Assembly (NCBI GenBank): GCA_038043285.1
Contig: JBBTCJ010000022.1
Location: forward strand, 27,391-91,390
Source of the DNA: JBBTCJ01 sp038043285
Lineage (GTDB): Bacteria; Planctomycetota; Phycisphaerae; UBA1845
DNA: 64,000 nucleotides
Direction: 5' to 3'
The notes below the pieces were generated by a model. The model was not told where the DNA came from and made no database searches. It saw only the letters and a program-made list of their open reading frames with translations. How positions within the stretch are numbered: position 1 is the first letter of the stretch; every line of letters begins with the position of its first letter. Of this stretch, positions 52,234 through 61,009 are shown in pieces. The position numbers and the translations under genes were made by a program.

Positions 52234-53136
52234 ATGAAAAAGATCGTACTGTGCGGATGTGCCGCGATGCTCGTGGTGATCGGTTTGGGGACGCTCGCCG
52301 GCGCGGCCATCGTTCCGGATCGTTTCGAGGTGCGAATCATCGCGACGGACCTGATGCAGCCCAAGGGCATCGACACTGCGTTGCATCGGGCGGGCATCGG
52401 CCCGGCGGGGGATGGGCTGTTCATCGCCGAGTCGGGCGCCAACCGAATCGTACGCATTGATCCCGACACCGGCGACATGAGCGTGGTCGCCGACACCCTG
52501 GGGTCATTCCCCGTCGGCGTCGCCTGCTACGGCGGACCGTTCGATCAGAACATGTACGTCGGCAACGCGTTCTTCGGCGGGATCGTGAAAATCGACCCGG
52601 ACGGAAACACCTCCATCTTCGCCATGCCCAATCTCGGGATCGCCGGGATGGACTTCGGCAAGGGGCCTTTCGGCGCCGACCTGTATGCCGGCGAGTGGGC
52701 GTCGGGCAACATCTGGCGGATTGACCGTCAGGGAAACGTCACGCTGTTCACGACGTTGCCGCAGTGCCAGACGCGCTACCTGAGGTTCAGCCACGGCGGA
52801 GACTTCGGCAACTTCCTCTACGTAACCGACTTCATCACCGGCGACATCTACCGCGTCGATCCGACCGGGGCGTTCACCCGGTTCGCCGGCACCGGTTCAC
52901 CGTGCCTGGAGGGACTGGATTTCAGCTTCGGCGGCGCGTTTGGAAAGTACCTGTACACGGGCGACGTTTGCACCGGCGACCTGTTCCGCGTCGCGCCCGA
53001 TGGGACGGTGGAACTGTGGGCCAGTGGGTTTGACGGCGTCGCGGACATCCACTTCGAGCCGGGCAAGATGGGCGGCGCGACGATGTACTTCGTCGACGGA
53101 CGCAGCTCGGTCTTTGCAATCCACCGAGTCGAATAG
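52234..53136 (+). CDS. Secreted NHL/SMP-30-like beta-propeller protein
   Basis: The 300-residue protein has a signal peptide (IVLCGCAAMLVVIGLGTLAG) and repeated blade motifs such as FIAESGANRIVRIDPDTGD, LYAGEWASGNIWRIDRQGN and LYVTDFITGDIYRVDPTG, which predict a six-bladed propeller. AAGGAG sits seven bases before ATG 52234. The function is unknown: binding or lactonase-like roles are known for such folds. Confidence 0.78.
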   Translation: MKKIVLCGCAAMLVVIGLGTLAGAAIVPDRFEVRIIATDLMQPKGIDTALHRAGIGPAGDGLFIAESGANRIVRIDPDTGDMSVVADTLGSFPVGVACYGGPFDQNMYVGNAFFGGIVKIDPDGNTSIFAMPNLGIAGMDFGKGPFGADLYAGEWASGNIWRIDRQGNVTLFTTLPQCQTRYLRFSHGGDFGNFLYVTDFITGDIYRVDPTGAFTRFAGTGSPCLEGLDFSFGGAFGKYLYTGDVCTGDLFRVAPDGTVELWASGFDGVADIHFEPGKMGGATMYFVDGRSSVFAIHRVE

Positions 53137-53388
53137 CCGGCGATAGCGGTCGTTAGGGAGGGATAGAAGGGGATGGAGGCGCCGCCGATGCGAAAGCCTG
53201 CCTCGCAACGGCGGACAAAACTTGCGGGGGACGAAGCGCCGCGGAGGCTCGCATGGCCGGGCCTCCGCGTTCTGTTGGGTCGATCGGAGGCCGCCCCGTC
53301 GAAAGCGTCACGCATCCCGCGCGGCTGGCCGATAGCAGAGGAAGGCCGTCGAAACAGAAGGCTATCCTCCTCCGATCGGAACCCCGCC

Positions 53389-54345
53389 ATGCGGGCAGTC
53401 GTCTTGGGCAAATCGCCGCGGTTCGTCACCGACCACCCAGACCCGCGCCCCCAGTCCGGCGAGTGCCTGGTGCGCGTGCGGTTGGCGGGTCTTTGCGCCA
53501 CCGACGTGCAACTCGTGCGCGGGTACATGAACTTCCGCGGCGTGTTGGGTCACGAAATGGTGGGCACCGTGGTCCAGGGGTCGTCCGCGTGGAAGGGCAA
53601 GCGGGTCGTCGCGGAGATCAACTGCGTCTGCGGCCAGTGCGACATGTGCCACGCGGGCCTCTCCCACCACTGCCGCCGCCGCACAGTCATGGGCATCGCC
53701 GGACGCGACGGCTGCTTCGCGGATCACCTGGCTGTCCCCGAGCGCAACCTGCACCTGGTTCCCGATGCGCTCGCGGACGAGGAGGCCGTCTTCGTCGAGC
53801 CTCTCGCGGCGGCCTATCAGGTCATCGCCCAGTGCCCCGTCGATTCGAGAACCAAAGTGAGCGTCGTCGGAACCGGCAAGCTGGGATTGCTCGTCGCTCA
53901 GGTATTGGCGTCGAAGCGATGTCGCCTGATAGCCGTCGGGCGGAACCCGGCCACACTGACGATGTGCGACAAGCTGGGAATCCAGGCGGTCCACGTCAAC
54001 GAGTTGGAGGCCAAGCAGGATCAAGACCTGGTCGTCGAATGCTCCGGATCGCCGCGGGGTCTGGAAGTCGCCATGCAACTGGTGCGCCCGCGTGGGACGA
54101 TCGTGCTCAAGAGCACCTGCGCGGAGCCGGCCTCCCTGAACCTCGCGTCGATCGTGGTCAACGAGGTCAACGTCTTGGGAAGCCGATGCGGACCATTTCC
54201 TGAGGCCATCAACGCCCTCGCTCGCCGCGCCGTCGAAGTCCGCTTGTTGATTTCCCGCGTGTTCCCCGTGGAACAGGCGTTGCAAGCCCTGGACGCCTCG
54301 ACCTCCCCGGAGAATCTGAAGATCCTTCTGCATCTGGATCGATGA
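53389..54345 (+). CDS. Zinc-dependent MDR dehydrogenase (alcohol/threonine type)
   Basis: The 318-residue medium-chain dehydrogenase has the catalytic zinc site (LCATDVQL, GHEMVGTV), the structural zinc set CVCGQCDMCHAGLSHHC, and a Rossmann motif VVGTGKLGLLVAQVLA. The substrate is unknown; the family covers alcohol, polyol and threonine dehydrogenases. ATG 53389 gives the family-like MRAVVLGKSP start, whereas the upstream frame is noise. Confidence 0.9.
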   Translation: MRAVVLGKSPRFVTDHPDPRPQSGECLVRVRLAGLCATDVQLVRGYMNFRGVLGHEMVGTVVQGSSAWKGKRVVAEINCVCGQCDMCHAGLSHHCRRRTVMGIAGRDGCFADHLAVPERNLHLVPDALADEEAVFVEPLAAAYQVIAQCPVDSRTKVSVVGTGKLGLLVAQVLASKRCRLIAVGRNPATLTMCDKLGIQAVHVNELEAKQDQDLVVECSGSPRGLEVAMQLVRPRGTIVLKSTCAEPASLNLASIVVNEVNVLGSRCGPFPEAINALARRAVEVRLLISRVFPVEQALQALDASTSPENLKILLHLDR

Positions 54346-54390
54346 TGACCAGGTCCGTAACAGTTTAGGCGGGGATGGGGCGTCTGTTCA

Positions 54391-54447
54391 GAACCGCGAA
54401 TGATAACGAGCGGTCGGCGTTGGACCGCTCTATTCTGTCGCGGTTCC
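54391..54447. repeat. REP-type hairpin related to the RAYT repeats
   Basis: GAACCGCGAATGATAACGAG (continuing CGGTC) is followed by GGACCGCTCTATTCTGTCGC (continuing GGTTCC). The second arm reads, on the minus strand, as GGAACCGCGACAGAATAGAG, almost identical to the RAYT repeat core at 46 kb. Confidence 0.7.
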
Positions 54448-54585
54448 GATCGGCGCTGCACCTCTTTCGTAGTCGGGTAGCGTAGCTGCTCGCACCTGCG
54501 ATACAAAGCTTGACGGTGCGACTGCACTTCCGATACGATGGACTCTTGAATTGTGCAAGACAGAATCACAGGAGCGGGGGCGCGC

Positions 54586-54825
54586 ATGAGCCCAACGGTT
54601 TTTCGCGAAGGGGGATATCGGTTCTTTTTCTTCTCCCGCGAAGAGCTGCGAGTGCACGTCCACGCGATCTGCGGGGACGGTGAAGCGAAGTACTGGCTCA
54701 AGCCGGACATCGAACTCGCCAAGAACCACCGTTTGTCACGCGCACAATTGAAGGAAGTCGAGCGGATCATCGAGGAGCACTACGATGAAATCACGTCCGC
54801 CTGGGACGCACACTTCAGCGGTTGA
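54586..54825 (+). CDS. DUF4160 family small protein
   Basis: The 79-residue protein reads MSPTVFREGGYRFFFFSREE with HVHAICGDGEAKYWL, the DUF4160 pattern. ATG 54586 is preceded by AGGAG. It overlaps the next gene by about 40 bases. DUF4160 and DUF2442 are commonly adjacent and are suspected toxin-antitoxin-like pairs. Confidence 0.85.
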   Translation: MSPTVFREGGYRFFFFSREELRVHVHAICGDGEAKYWLKPDIELAKNHRLSRAQLKEVERIIEEHYDEITSAWDAHFSG

Positions 54826-55045
54826 AGTGACGAATATCTCCAGTCATGGAATCTGGATATTGACGGGCGACCGGGAGATGTTCCTTGCTTACGAAGACTT
54901 CCCGTGGTTCAAGGACGCCCCCGTCGGGAAAGTACTGAACGTCGAGGAGCCGTCCCCAGGGCACTTCTATTGGCCGTCCTTGGACATCGATCTGACCGCC
55001 CAGATCATCGAGCATCCGGAGCGGTTCCCGCTGCGGGCAAAGTGA
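54785..55045 (+). CDS. DUF2442 family small protein
   Basis: The 86-residue protein contains ISSHGIWILTGDREMFLAYE then FPWFKDAPVGKVLNVE and FYWPSLDIDLTAQIIEHPER, typical of DUF2442. It begins within the end of the DUF4160 gene in another phase, so the two are translated together. The biochemical activity is not established. Confidence 0.85.
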   Translation: MKSRPPGTHTSAVEVTNISSHGIWILTGDREMFLAYEDFPWFKDAPVGKVLNVEEPSPGHFYWPSLDIDLTAQIIEHPERFPLRAK

Positions 55046-55406
55046 GAGAGGATCGTACGAACTCGACGATCGTTCTATCCTGCCGATGGACTGGAACGCC
55101 CTGGGTAATCGAACGGTCACGGCCCGTTCCTCGGAAGCGATTCTTCTGCTCAATCATCGTGACCCCACCCTATCTATCGCAAAGGCAGGGCCGCCGGGCT
55201 CCCCGCATACGGCGGCCTCGATCCGGCGAGTACGGCCAGTATTCCGCTGATCTTTTGCTCCTCGGACCGCAAGCTATCTGCCTCTGCCTTGTCACTATCG
55301 TACGCGGGCAAACACAGCCGTTCAACGCCTTGCAATGCGGTTCCCGGTTCGCTATGATGGCGCTTCGTTTCGATTGAATGTTCGTCGGTCTTTTGGAGCA
55401 TCAGCC
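55046..55406. other. Intergenic region, no gene seen
   Basis: Open frames here are short and unsupported. The last bases contain GGAG before ATG 55407. Nothing else is recognised. Confidence 0.35.
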
Positions 55407-56288
55407 ATGCTTCGCTTTGGGTCAGTTGTTGTACTTGTGGTTTGCGTCCTTTGGGAAAGCCAGGCCGCTGTCGCGCAGGCACTGTTCGCTACGGGTTTAT
55501 ACAACCCAGCACCCACACCCGTCGGGCCGATAGGCCCGCTCCTCGCTGGGCAATACGTTGATCTTCCGCAGACCGAGGCGACTGTTACCGTTCCTAACGG
55601 GATCGCGTTCATAACTTGGACCACGACGAACCTCACAACTGGTCAACAGCTCGCTGTCCGACCAATAATCGAGAACCTCGCCCCACCGGGCTATCCCGCG
55701 CTTCAGAACGGGTCATGGGTGACTGCGGTAAATAGCGGGACTGTCACGGTGAAGCTGCAAGGTGCAAAGCCGCCTTGGTTCGACGGCGACGTCTTCATCG
55801 GATATGGATTTGCAAACGGCGAGACGCTTGTTTCGTGGTCACTCATCGTCTTCCCGGACACTCCGTCTCATGGACTTAGCTGCTGGGACCTAAACGAGAA
55901 TGACGCGGCGGACCCGCCTACAGAAGATGTCAACGGCGACGGGTTGGTTGACCTATTGGACTGCCGTGGGGCCGACGGTGCCGACGGGCAGGACGGGATT
56001 GGGGGCCTGAGCTGCTGGGACCTCGACGGCGACGCCCACAGTGACCCTGATGAGGACGCGAACCGGGACGGCCAATTCTCCGCACTCGACTGTCAAGGAC
56101 CACCGGGTCCGGCGGTTCACACGAGCGCCGTTTGCTATTCAGGCAAGGCGAGTTGTGCTGATACATGCCGAGGTGCCGATCGCGTTGTCGCCCAGGTGGA
56201 AGCTCCGTGTATGGTCACGTCTGACACCGGGCAATGCTCCTGGCGATGGCAAAGGAGTCCCGGTCGATGTTGCGTCTGTGCGCCGTGA
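55407..56288 (+). CDS. Exported collagen-like/Cys-rich protein
   Basis: The 293-residue protein has a signal peptide (SVVVLVVCVLWESQAAVAQA), a beta-rich domain and two copies of a repeat unit GLSCWDLN/GLSCWDLDG followed by DVNGDGLVDLLDC. A short Gly-x-x stretch (GADGADGQDGIGG) and GPPGPAVHTSAVC follow, then a Cys-rich end. Such GLxCWDLNG units occur with collagen-like segments in surface proteins. GGAG lies nine bases before the ATG. No enzymatic motif. Confidence 0.65.
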   Translation: MLRFGSVVVLVVCVLWESQAAVAQALFATGLYNPAPTPVGPIGPLLAGQYVDLPQTEATVTVPNGIAFITWTTTNLTTGQQLAVRPIIENLAPPGYPALQNGSWVTAVNSGTVTVKLQGAKPPWFDGDVFIGYGFANGETLVSWSLIVFPDTPSHGLSCWDLNENDAADPPTEDVNGDGLVDLLDCRGADGADGQDGIGGLSCWDLDGDAHSDPDEDANRDGQFSALDCQGPPGPAVHTSAVCYSGKASCADTCRGADRVVAQVEAPCMVTSDTGQCSWRWQRSPGRCCVCAP

Positions 56289-56426
56289 CCACGACGCCCA
56301 AGCTCAACACCCGTTGCCGGGGGGTTCCCGCGATCCGCGCGCGGACACGAACGCCCAACGGCCTCGCGCACGCACGCGCGGGGGGATTTCCGCGTAAATC
56401 AAGGGCGGGCGAGGTAGCTTTCAGCG

Positions 56427-56666
56427 TCATCCACCATCCCCAGCCGCCTCTTGAGCGCCTCGATAGAGGACCACGTGCACGTGCTCAGGCATGATGACGT
56501 ACCCTATCAGGCAGACGCCGAATCGCCGCTGAAGTACCCGCAGTCCGTCCGCTACGATTCGTTTCAGCCCGTCGTCGTGAAAGAACGTCAGACGCCGTCG
56601 GCAAGAGATCGTCCAGAAGTGAGAGTCGCCCGGTTGGTCATATCTGCAAAGATGGGTGGGCATCAC
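56427..56666 (-). pseudogene. Truncated RAYT/Y1-transposase fragment
   Basis: The 79-codon frame contains SHFWTISCRRRLTFFHDDGL and GYVIMPEHVHVVLYRG, the HUH region of Y1/REP-associated transposases. The frame ends soon after the HVH site, before the catalytic tyrosine; the following text continues in another phase (IEALKRRLGMVDDAESYLAR). It is a decayed copy and not closely similar to the 46-kb RAYT. Confidence 0.7.
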
Positions 56667-56825
56667 ACTGAGCGTAGATCATCGTCTCCCCCAGGTCCAA
56701 AGAACCTGGGCCACCCGGCCCGCCTTTCCCACTTACCAGTTGGGCACATCCCCCGTAGTCCGGTAGGGCGTGTCATCGATATGCCTTCCCCTCGGAACGC
56801 CACAAACGCAAATGATGACGGCAGG

Positions 56826-57788
56826 TCAGCGACCTGCGCTACCCAGATGCGGCACCCAGTTGCCGAACAGTTGAGCGACCATGATGCGCCCGGAAGAGAC
56901 ATTCTTCGGATACGCAAGGCGCATCGGGCGCTCAAGCTCGGGGTAACCATGCAGAATGCACTGCAAGACCCAACTTATGCGGGTCGCCATGATGTAGTTC
57001 AATCCGCGGTGCCACTTGTTTTGCACTCCCACCAGCGATACGTTCGCCGAGGACACCGCCTGCAGCTCGCGCCTCCACGGATCCGCCACACGCCACACGC
57101 CACAACCGCTGATCCCGCTTGGGAGGGGAATTTGCTCGTCTTGTCCGATCGTCACGTTACGCGCATTCCGCTCGAACCCAAGGAGAACATGAACCTCGGG
57201 ACTGTACGCGGATTGAGGATCCACTTCGCCCATGTAGCGCTTGCAGTAATAGATCAACGGATCCGAGTACAAGTAATCTTCGCCCAACTTTTGGCATGAC
57301 CAGTCCATCGGAAACCCGACGATCACGTAGCCCCCGGTGCGTTCATTGTCGTCAACGCGAACAGCGTTATGCAAAATGAACCGCTTGTGGAGCGCGATCT
57401 GCGATGCGACATCGTTGGGCAGACGGATGACCGCGATGTCCCGACCATTGACTTCCGTGCCGTGAAAGTTGGCCCCGCAGAGGGGGATCGGCAAAACCCC
57501 GTCCGCGTTCACCGGCACATACAGAGGGATTTCATTCTGGATTACGTCTCGAAGGTTCTGATCTCCATTCTCCCCAGCATGGGACGCTGTCAGGATGAAA
57601 TGATGATCGCCGATCTGATAAAGGACACCGGTTCGATCGTGGACGATTCTACTATTTTGCACCGCGACGAGAGGCACGGTCGCCGCATCAATGGATGGAA
57701 TGCACTCCTTCCGGATTCTCTCGAAGAATTTGGGTGCAGGCGGGTGAGGCTTACCCGTGAGCGCGTCCATTCGTTTGACTCTCGCCAT
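56826..57788 (-). CDS. Trypsin-like serine protease domain protein
   Basis: The 320-residue protein has chymotrypsin-fold hallmarks: FILTASHAG (His), DIAVIRLPNDV (Asp) and SGISGCGVW (Ser, in a GxSG-like context). No signal peptide or membrane segment is seen, so it may be intracellular, as in defence-associated proteases. It lies between a decayed RAYT and two overlapping mini-ORFs. ATG 57788 and ATG 57770 are both possible starts; neither has a strong ribosome-binding site. Confidence 0.8.
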   Translation of the reverse strand: MARVKRMDALTGKPHPPAPKFFERIRKECIPSIDAATVPLVAVQNSRIVHDRTGVLYQIGDHHFILTASHAGENGDQNLRDVIQNEIPLYVPVNADGVLPIPLCGANFHGTEVNGRDIAVIRLPNDVASQIALHKRFILHNAVRVDDNERTGGYVIVGFPMDWSCQKLGEDYLYSDPLIYYCKRYMGEVDPQSAYSPEVHVLLGFERNARNVTIGQDEQIPLPSGISGCGVWRVADPWRRELQAVSSANVSLVGVQNKWHRGLNYIMATRISWVLQCILHGYPELERPMRLAYPKNVSSGRIMVAQLFGNWVPHLGSAGR

Positions 57789-57855
57789 CCGTGTCCAGCA
57801 ACTGGTTTACCGACTCGCGGCTGGGTACAACGCTAGACCCAGCAGCTTCGCTCAT
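57751..57855 (-). CDS. Possible 34-residue leader ORF overlapping protease start
   Basis: ATG 57855 has GGGGAGG seven bases upstream, stronger than any site before the protease ATG, and its frame ends at 57751, 38 bases inside the protease gene. The sequence (MSEAAGSSVVPSRESVNQLL, DTDGESQTNG) is not family-like. It may be a coupling leader, or the protease N-terminus may need a frameshift to join it. Confidence 0.35.
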   Translation of the reverse strand: MSEAAGSSVVPSRESVNQLLDTDGESQTNGRAHG

Positions 57856-57940
57856 TGTACGCCTCCCCATCTGTGAATTCAAGGTCGTTCTCGACCAAGT
57901 TCGGTAGGGCAAGGTACTTGGGACCTGCCTTCACCATCAT
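57833..57940 (-). CDS. Possible 35-residue ORF upstream of protease
   Basis: ATG 57940 opens MMVKAGPKYLALPNLVENDL, EFTDGEAYNERSCWV. It overlaps the next mini-ORF by 23 bases, has no clear ribosome-binding site and no known family, but reads more protein-like than random frames. It may be the end of a decayed gene or part of the protease unit. Confidence 0.3.
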   Translation of the reverse strand: MMVKAGPKYLALPNLVENDLEFTDGEAYNERSCWV

Positions 57941-58030
57941 CGTGCAGCGGAAGGTCGATGACCTGCCCGACTGCACGCCACGTGCGCAAACCGCCCATGG
58001 CAATGGTAAAGGTACATGCGAGCACCTGCC

Positions 58031-59329
58031 CTACAAGGACAAGGTGGAGAGGAGTTCACCCGCCACGCGACGCGTCTCCGCGGGGCTGGCGCCGCCGATC
58101 GTTTGATAAGTTGCCGGATCAAACGCCTCCGCAGACGCTCCCGGTCCCTTCGCAGCCAGGTCCGCCGCGACCGCGTGGTGCGCGTCGCGAAGCGGCGTCC
58201 CCCGGAGGACCTGCTGCTCCATGCGATACGTCGCATCGAGGTGGCCGTGCTGAAGATCCTCCGCCAGGCGCGAAGCGTCGAACTGCAATTCGCCCAGAAA
58301 GGCCTCCGTCATCGCCAGCAACGCCCGAAGCTCGCCGGCTGCATCCCGGACCAGCGGCTTGATGCACTGCAAGTCGCGGTTGTAGCCGCTGGGCAAACCC
58401 TTCAACAATAGAATCGCCTGATTCATGGCCGCGGGAAAGGCGTTGCATCGGCCGCGCAGCAGTTCCATGGCGTCGGGATTGATCTTGTTGGGCATCATCG
58501 ACGATCCCGTTCCAAACGAACGCGGATACGTCGCCCAGCGAAGCGTGGTCTGCGAAAACAGAATCACGTCCGCCGCGAAGGCTTGCAGGTGCAACGCGAT
58601 CTGCGTCGCAACGAATAGAAACTCCAGGCATGGATCCCGCGTGCCGGTCGAATCCAGGGCGTTGGGCGACGGACCATCGAACCCCAGGTCGGCGGCTTGG
58701 ATTCGCCGGTCGATGGGAATCGACGAGCCGGCCACCGCCCCCGAACCCAGCGGACAATGCCGCCGCCACGACGCGAGGTAATATTGCAAGTGTTCGCGAG
58801 CACGCTGAAGAGCCGTCGCGTACCGCAGCAACCAGAATCCGACGTTCCCCGGCGCGGCCAACTGCGTGTGCGTGTGCAGCGGCATGGGCAGATCGCTCCA
58901 CTCCGTCGCACGTCGACAGCACCGCTCGATCAATAACCCCAGCTCGGCGGAGCAGCCTTGCCCTGCGTCGATCAGGAACATGACCAGCAGCGTGGCGACC
59001 TGGTCGTTCCGGGAACGAGCGGTGTGGACTTTCTTCCCGGCGTCGCCGATTCGAGCCGTAAGCTGCTGCTCGATCCACGTATGGATGTCCTCGGCTTCGT
59101 CGTCGGGGCACGCGGCCTGTGCGTATTTGCCGTGAATGGCTTGCAGTGCGCGTTCGACGTCCACCCGCTCGCGCGCGGAAAGAATCCCGGCCGCTTCGAG
59201 CGTCAGGGCGTGGGCCTTTTGCAGCCGAAGCTCAAACGGCAGAAGGAACCAATCGTCCTTCAGGCACCCGTTGATGGAAGCAAACGTCGGATGCAGCGCG
59301 GTCTCCTGCCTCCACAACGCCATCGGCAT
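58031..59329 (-). CDS. argH: Argininosuccinate lyase
   Basis: ArgH releases arginine and fumarate from argininosuccinate in the last step of arginine synthesis. The fumarase-superfamily signature GSSMMPNKINPDAMEL is intact, as are HTARSRNDQVATLL and HTHTQLAAPG. The length is 432 residues. The start lies 98 bases inside the 3' end of argG in another phase, an unusually long overlap. It is the last gene of argR-argG-argH. Confidence 0.95.
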   Translation of the reverse strand: MPMALWRQETALHPTFASINGCLKDDWFLLPFELRLQKAHALTLEAAGILSARERVDVERALQAIHGKYAQAACPDDEAEDIHTWIEQQLTARIGDAGKKVHTARSRNDQVATLLVMFLIDAGQGCSAELGLLIERCCRRATEWSDLPMPLHTHTQLAAPGNVGFWLLRYATALQRAREHLQYYLASWRRHCPLGSGAVAGSSIPIDRRIQAADLGFDGPSPNALDSTGTRDPCLEFLFVATQIALHLQAFAADVILFSQTTLRWATYPRSFGTGSSMMPNKINPDAMELLRGRCNAFPAAMNQAILLLKGLPSGYNRDLQCIKPLVRDAAGELRALLAMTEAFLGELQFDASRLAEDLQHGHLDATYRMEQQVLRGTPLRDAHHAVAADLAAKGPGASAEAFDPATYQTIGGASPAETRRVAGELLSTLSL

Positions 59330-60527
59330 CCTCCGTAAACGGCCGTCCGATCGAGCTTAGCCAGCTCAGGCTGATGAACCCCTTTGCGTCCGCGTGGGCG
59401 TAGTCGCTGGACTCAAACGTCGCCAACGTCTTGCGGAAGATAGCCGACTCCGACTGAATCCGCGACGCATAGGGCAGGGGGAACGGATGCACGACGACGC
59501 TTCCGTTGAGTCGCGCCAGCGCCGGTTTGGCCGCCGATTCGGCCATCCGTCGCTGATCGGAGAAATACTCCCCGCGATACAGCAGCGAGCCGTACGACCG
59601 CCCCAGCTCGACGTAGGCATCGTAGGCGGGCTTGTTCAGACAGGTCCGCGCCAAGGCGTCGACGGCGACGTGTAGCAGCTTAACCGCGGGATTGATGTAC
59701 AGCCCGCGCGACTTGATGCCGGTGAAGCGGTTTTCGATCACCAAATCCCAGGCCCACGGAGCAAAGCGGAAACAGCGGTTGAGCATGTAAAGAATCTCGC
59801 CCAGCGGGAGGAGCACGCCGTCCACCGCGACGGGAACGCCCTGCTGAAAGGTGATCTCCAGCGGCGCCACCCCGCTGCAACCGATGGGTCCGACGGAAAA
59901 CCGATCCGACACCGCGCTGAGAACGGTCTCGATGTCGAAGTCGACTGACGCGTCTTCGAGCGGTCCGCCCTCGACGCTGAGGTGCCAAAGATTCTCGTCA
60001 AGGCTGAACTCCTTGGTGACCTGGTAGTCGTCGTCGAATCCGCGGCTCTTGAGATAGTCAATCATGTCCTCCCGCCCGCGAAGATCCCACACCTTCCACG
60101 GCGCAAGCACAGGCAGCTCCGGCGCCAGCGCGCGGTAGGCGAACTCGAAACGAATCTGATCGTTGCCCTTTCCCGTCGCCCCGTGCGAGAGGGTAACCTG
60201 GCCAAGTTCCCGGGCGACGCGCACCTGCTCGGCGGCGATGAACGGCCGGGAGACGGCCGTCCCCAGGCGATAGTGGTTTTCGTACGTCGCCCCCAGCGCC
60301 AGCGCCGCGGGCACAATGGATCGAAGCATCGCCGGCTTGGCGTCGCAGATCTGCGCCGACGCCGCCCCCAGGCGAAACGCCTTCAAGCGAAGCGCTGCAA
60401 GGTCTTCATCCTGCCCGACGTCGACGAGGACGGCATGAACGTCATATCCCTGCTCGCCCAGCCACACCAGGATCGCCGAAGTGTCCAGTCCGCCGGAATA
60501 CGCCAGCACGCACGGCTTACGCTTCAT
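59232..60527 (-). CDS. argG: Argininosuccinate synthase
   Basis: ArgG joins citrulline and aspartate with ATP. The PP-loop motif AYSGGLDTSAILVWL (residues 9-23) and GATGKGNDQIRFEFAYRALAP are present. ATG 60527, preceded by GGAG, gives MKRKPCVLAYSGG. The body to DAKGFI is normal, but the last 40 residues (SLSWLSSIGRPFTEDADGVV and beyond) are not the usual short GFI.L.GLPS ending and run into argH. It overlaps argR by 11 bases. Confidence 0.94.
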   Translation of the reverse strand: MKRKPCVLAYSGGLDTSAILVWLGEQGYDVHAVLVDVGQDEDLAALRLKAFRLGAASAQICDAKPAMLRSIVPAALALGATYENHYRLGTAVSRPFIAAEQVRVARELGQVTLSHGATGKGNDQIRFEFAYRALAPELPVLAPWKVWDLRGREDMIDYLKSRGFDDDYQVTKEFSLDENLWHLSVEGGPLEDASVDFDIETVLSAVSDRFSVGPIGCSGVAPLEITFQQGVPVAVDGVLLPLGEILYMLNRCFRFAPWAWDLVIENRFTGIKSRGLYINPAVKLLHVAVDALARTCLNKPAYDAYVELGRSYGSLLYRGEYFSDQRRMAESAAKPALARLNGSVVVHPFPLPYASRIQSESAIFRKTLATFESSDYAHADAKGFISLSWLSSIGRPFTEDADGVVEAGDRAASDVCFHQRVPEGRLVPSAV

Positions 60528-60990
60528 GTTTGTCTCCAAACCACTGTTTCAACCTTCGCAGGGCCACCGTCTGCGCCCTCCGACTCTTCGTCGCCAAGAA
60601 CAACGTGTCGTCGCCGGCGAGCGTCGCCGCGATGGAGTCCTCCCCGGCCGCGTCGATCGCCACCCCCACCGACTGCGCCTGTCCCACGACCGTGGTGACG
60701 ATCGTCAGGTGCGGACCGCAGGGGGCGAACCGAGTCACCATCGAGGCGAAGTCCGACGGCGCCGGCGTCCGGGGTTGTCGCCCGCCCGGCGGGAGGACGT
60801 AACGCCCGCCCAGCTTCCGCACCCCCAGCTCCGCCAGATCCCGACTCAAGGTGGACTGATCGACCCGATGCCCGCGGGCGGCAAGACCCCGAATCAACTG
60901 CCCTTGCGTCTGGGCCGCGCCACCGCGCACCATCCGCGAAATCAGGGTCAGCCTGTCGTCCTTTCCGGCCACGATCCGCAGAGTATACAT
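60517..60990 (-). CDS. argR: Arginine repressor
   Basis: ArgR binds arginine and represses arginine genes. It has an N-terminal winged helix (LIRGLAARGHRVDQSTLSRD) and a C-terminal arginine-binding domain (VTTVVGQAQSVGVAIDAAGE, IAATLAGDDTLFLA). From ATG 60990 it has 157 residues; GTG 60972 would give 151. If the promoter at 60982-61009 is used, the GTG is the real start because the -10 box overlaps the ATG codons. It is the first gene of the operon. Confidence 0.92.
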   Translation of the reverse strand: MYTLRIVAGKDDRLTLISRMVRGGAAQTQGQLIRGLAARGHRVDQSTLSRDLAELGVRKLGGRYVLPPGGRQPRTPAPSDFASMVTRFAPCGPHLTIVTTVVGQAQSVGVAIDAAGEDSIAATLAGDDTLFLATKSRRAQTVALRRLKQWFGDKHEA

Positions 60991-61009
60991 ACTATGCCGA
61001 AGTATGCAA
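60982..61009 (-). promoter_or_regulatory. Probable arg promoter with palindromic operator
   Basis: TTGCAT (61009-61004), 16 bases and TATACT (60987-60982) form a promoter-like pair. Inside the spacer CATACT-TCGGCAT-AGTATG (61006-60988) is an inverted repeat, a fitting site for ArgR autorepression. Confidence 0.55.
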
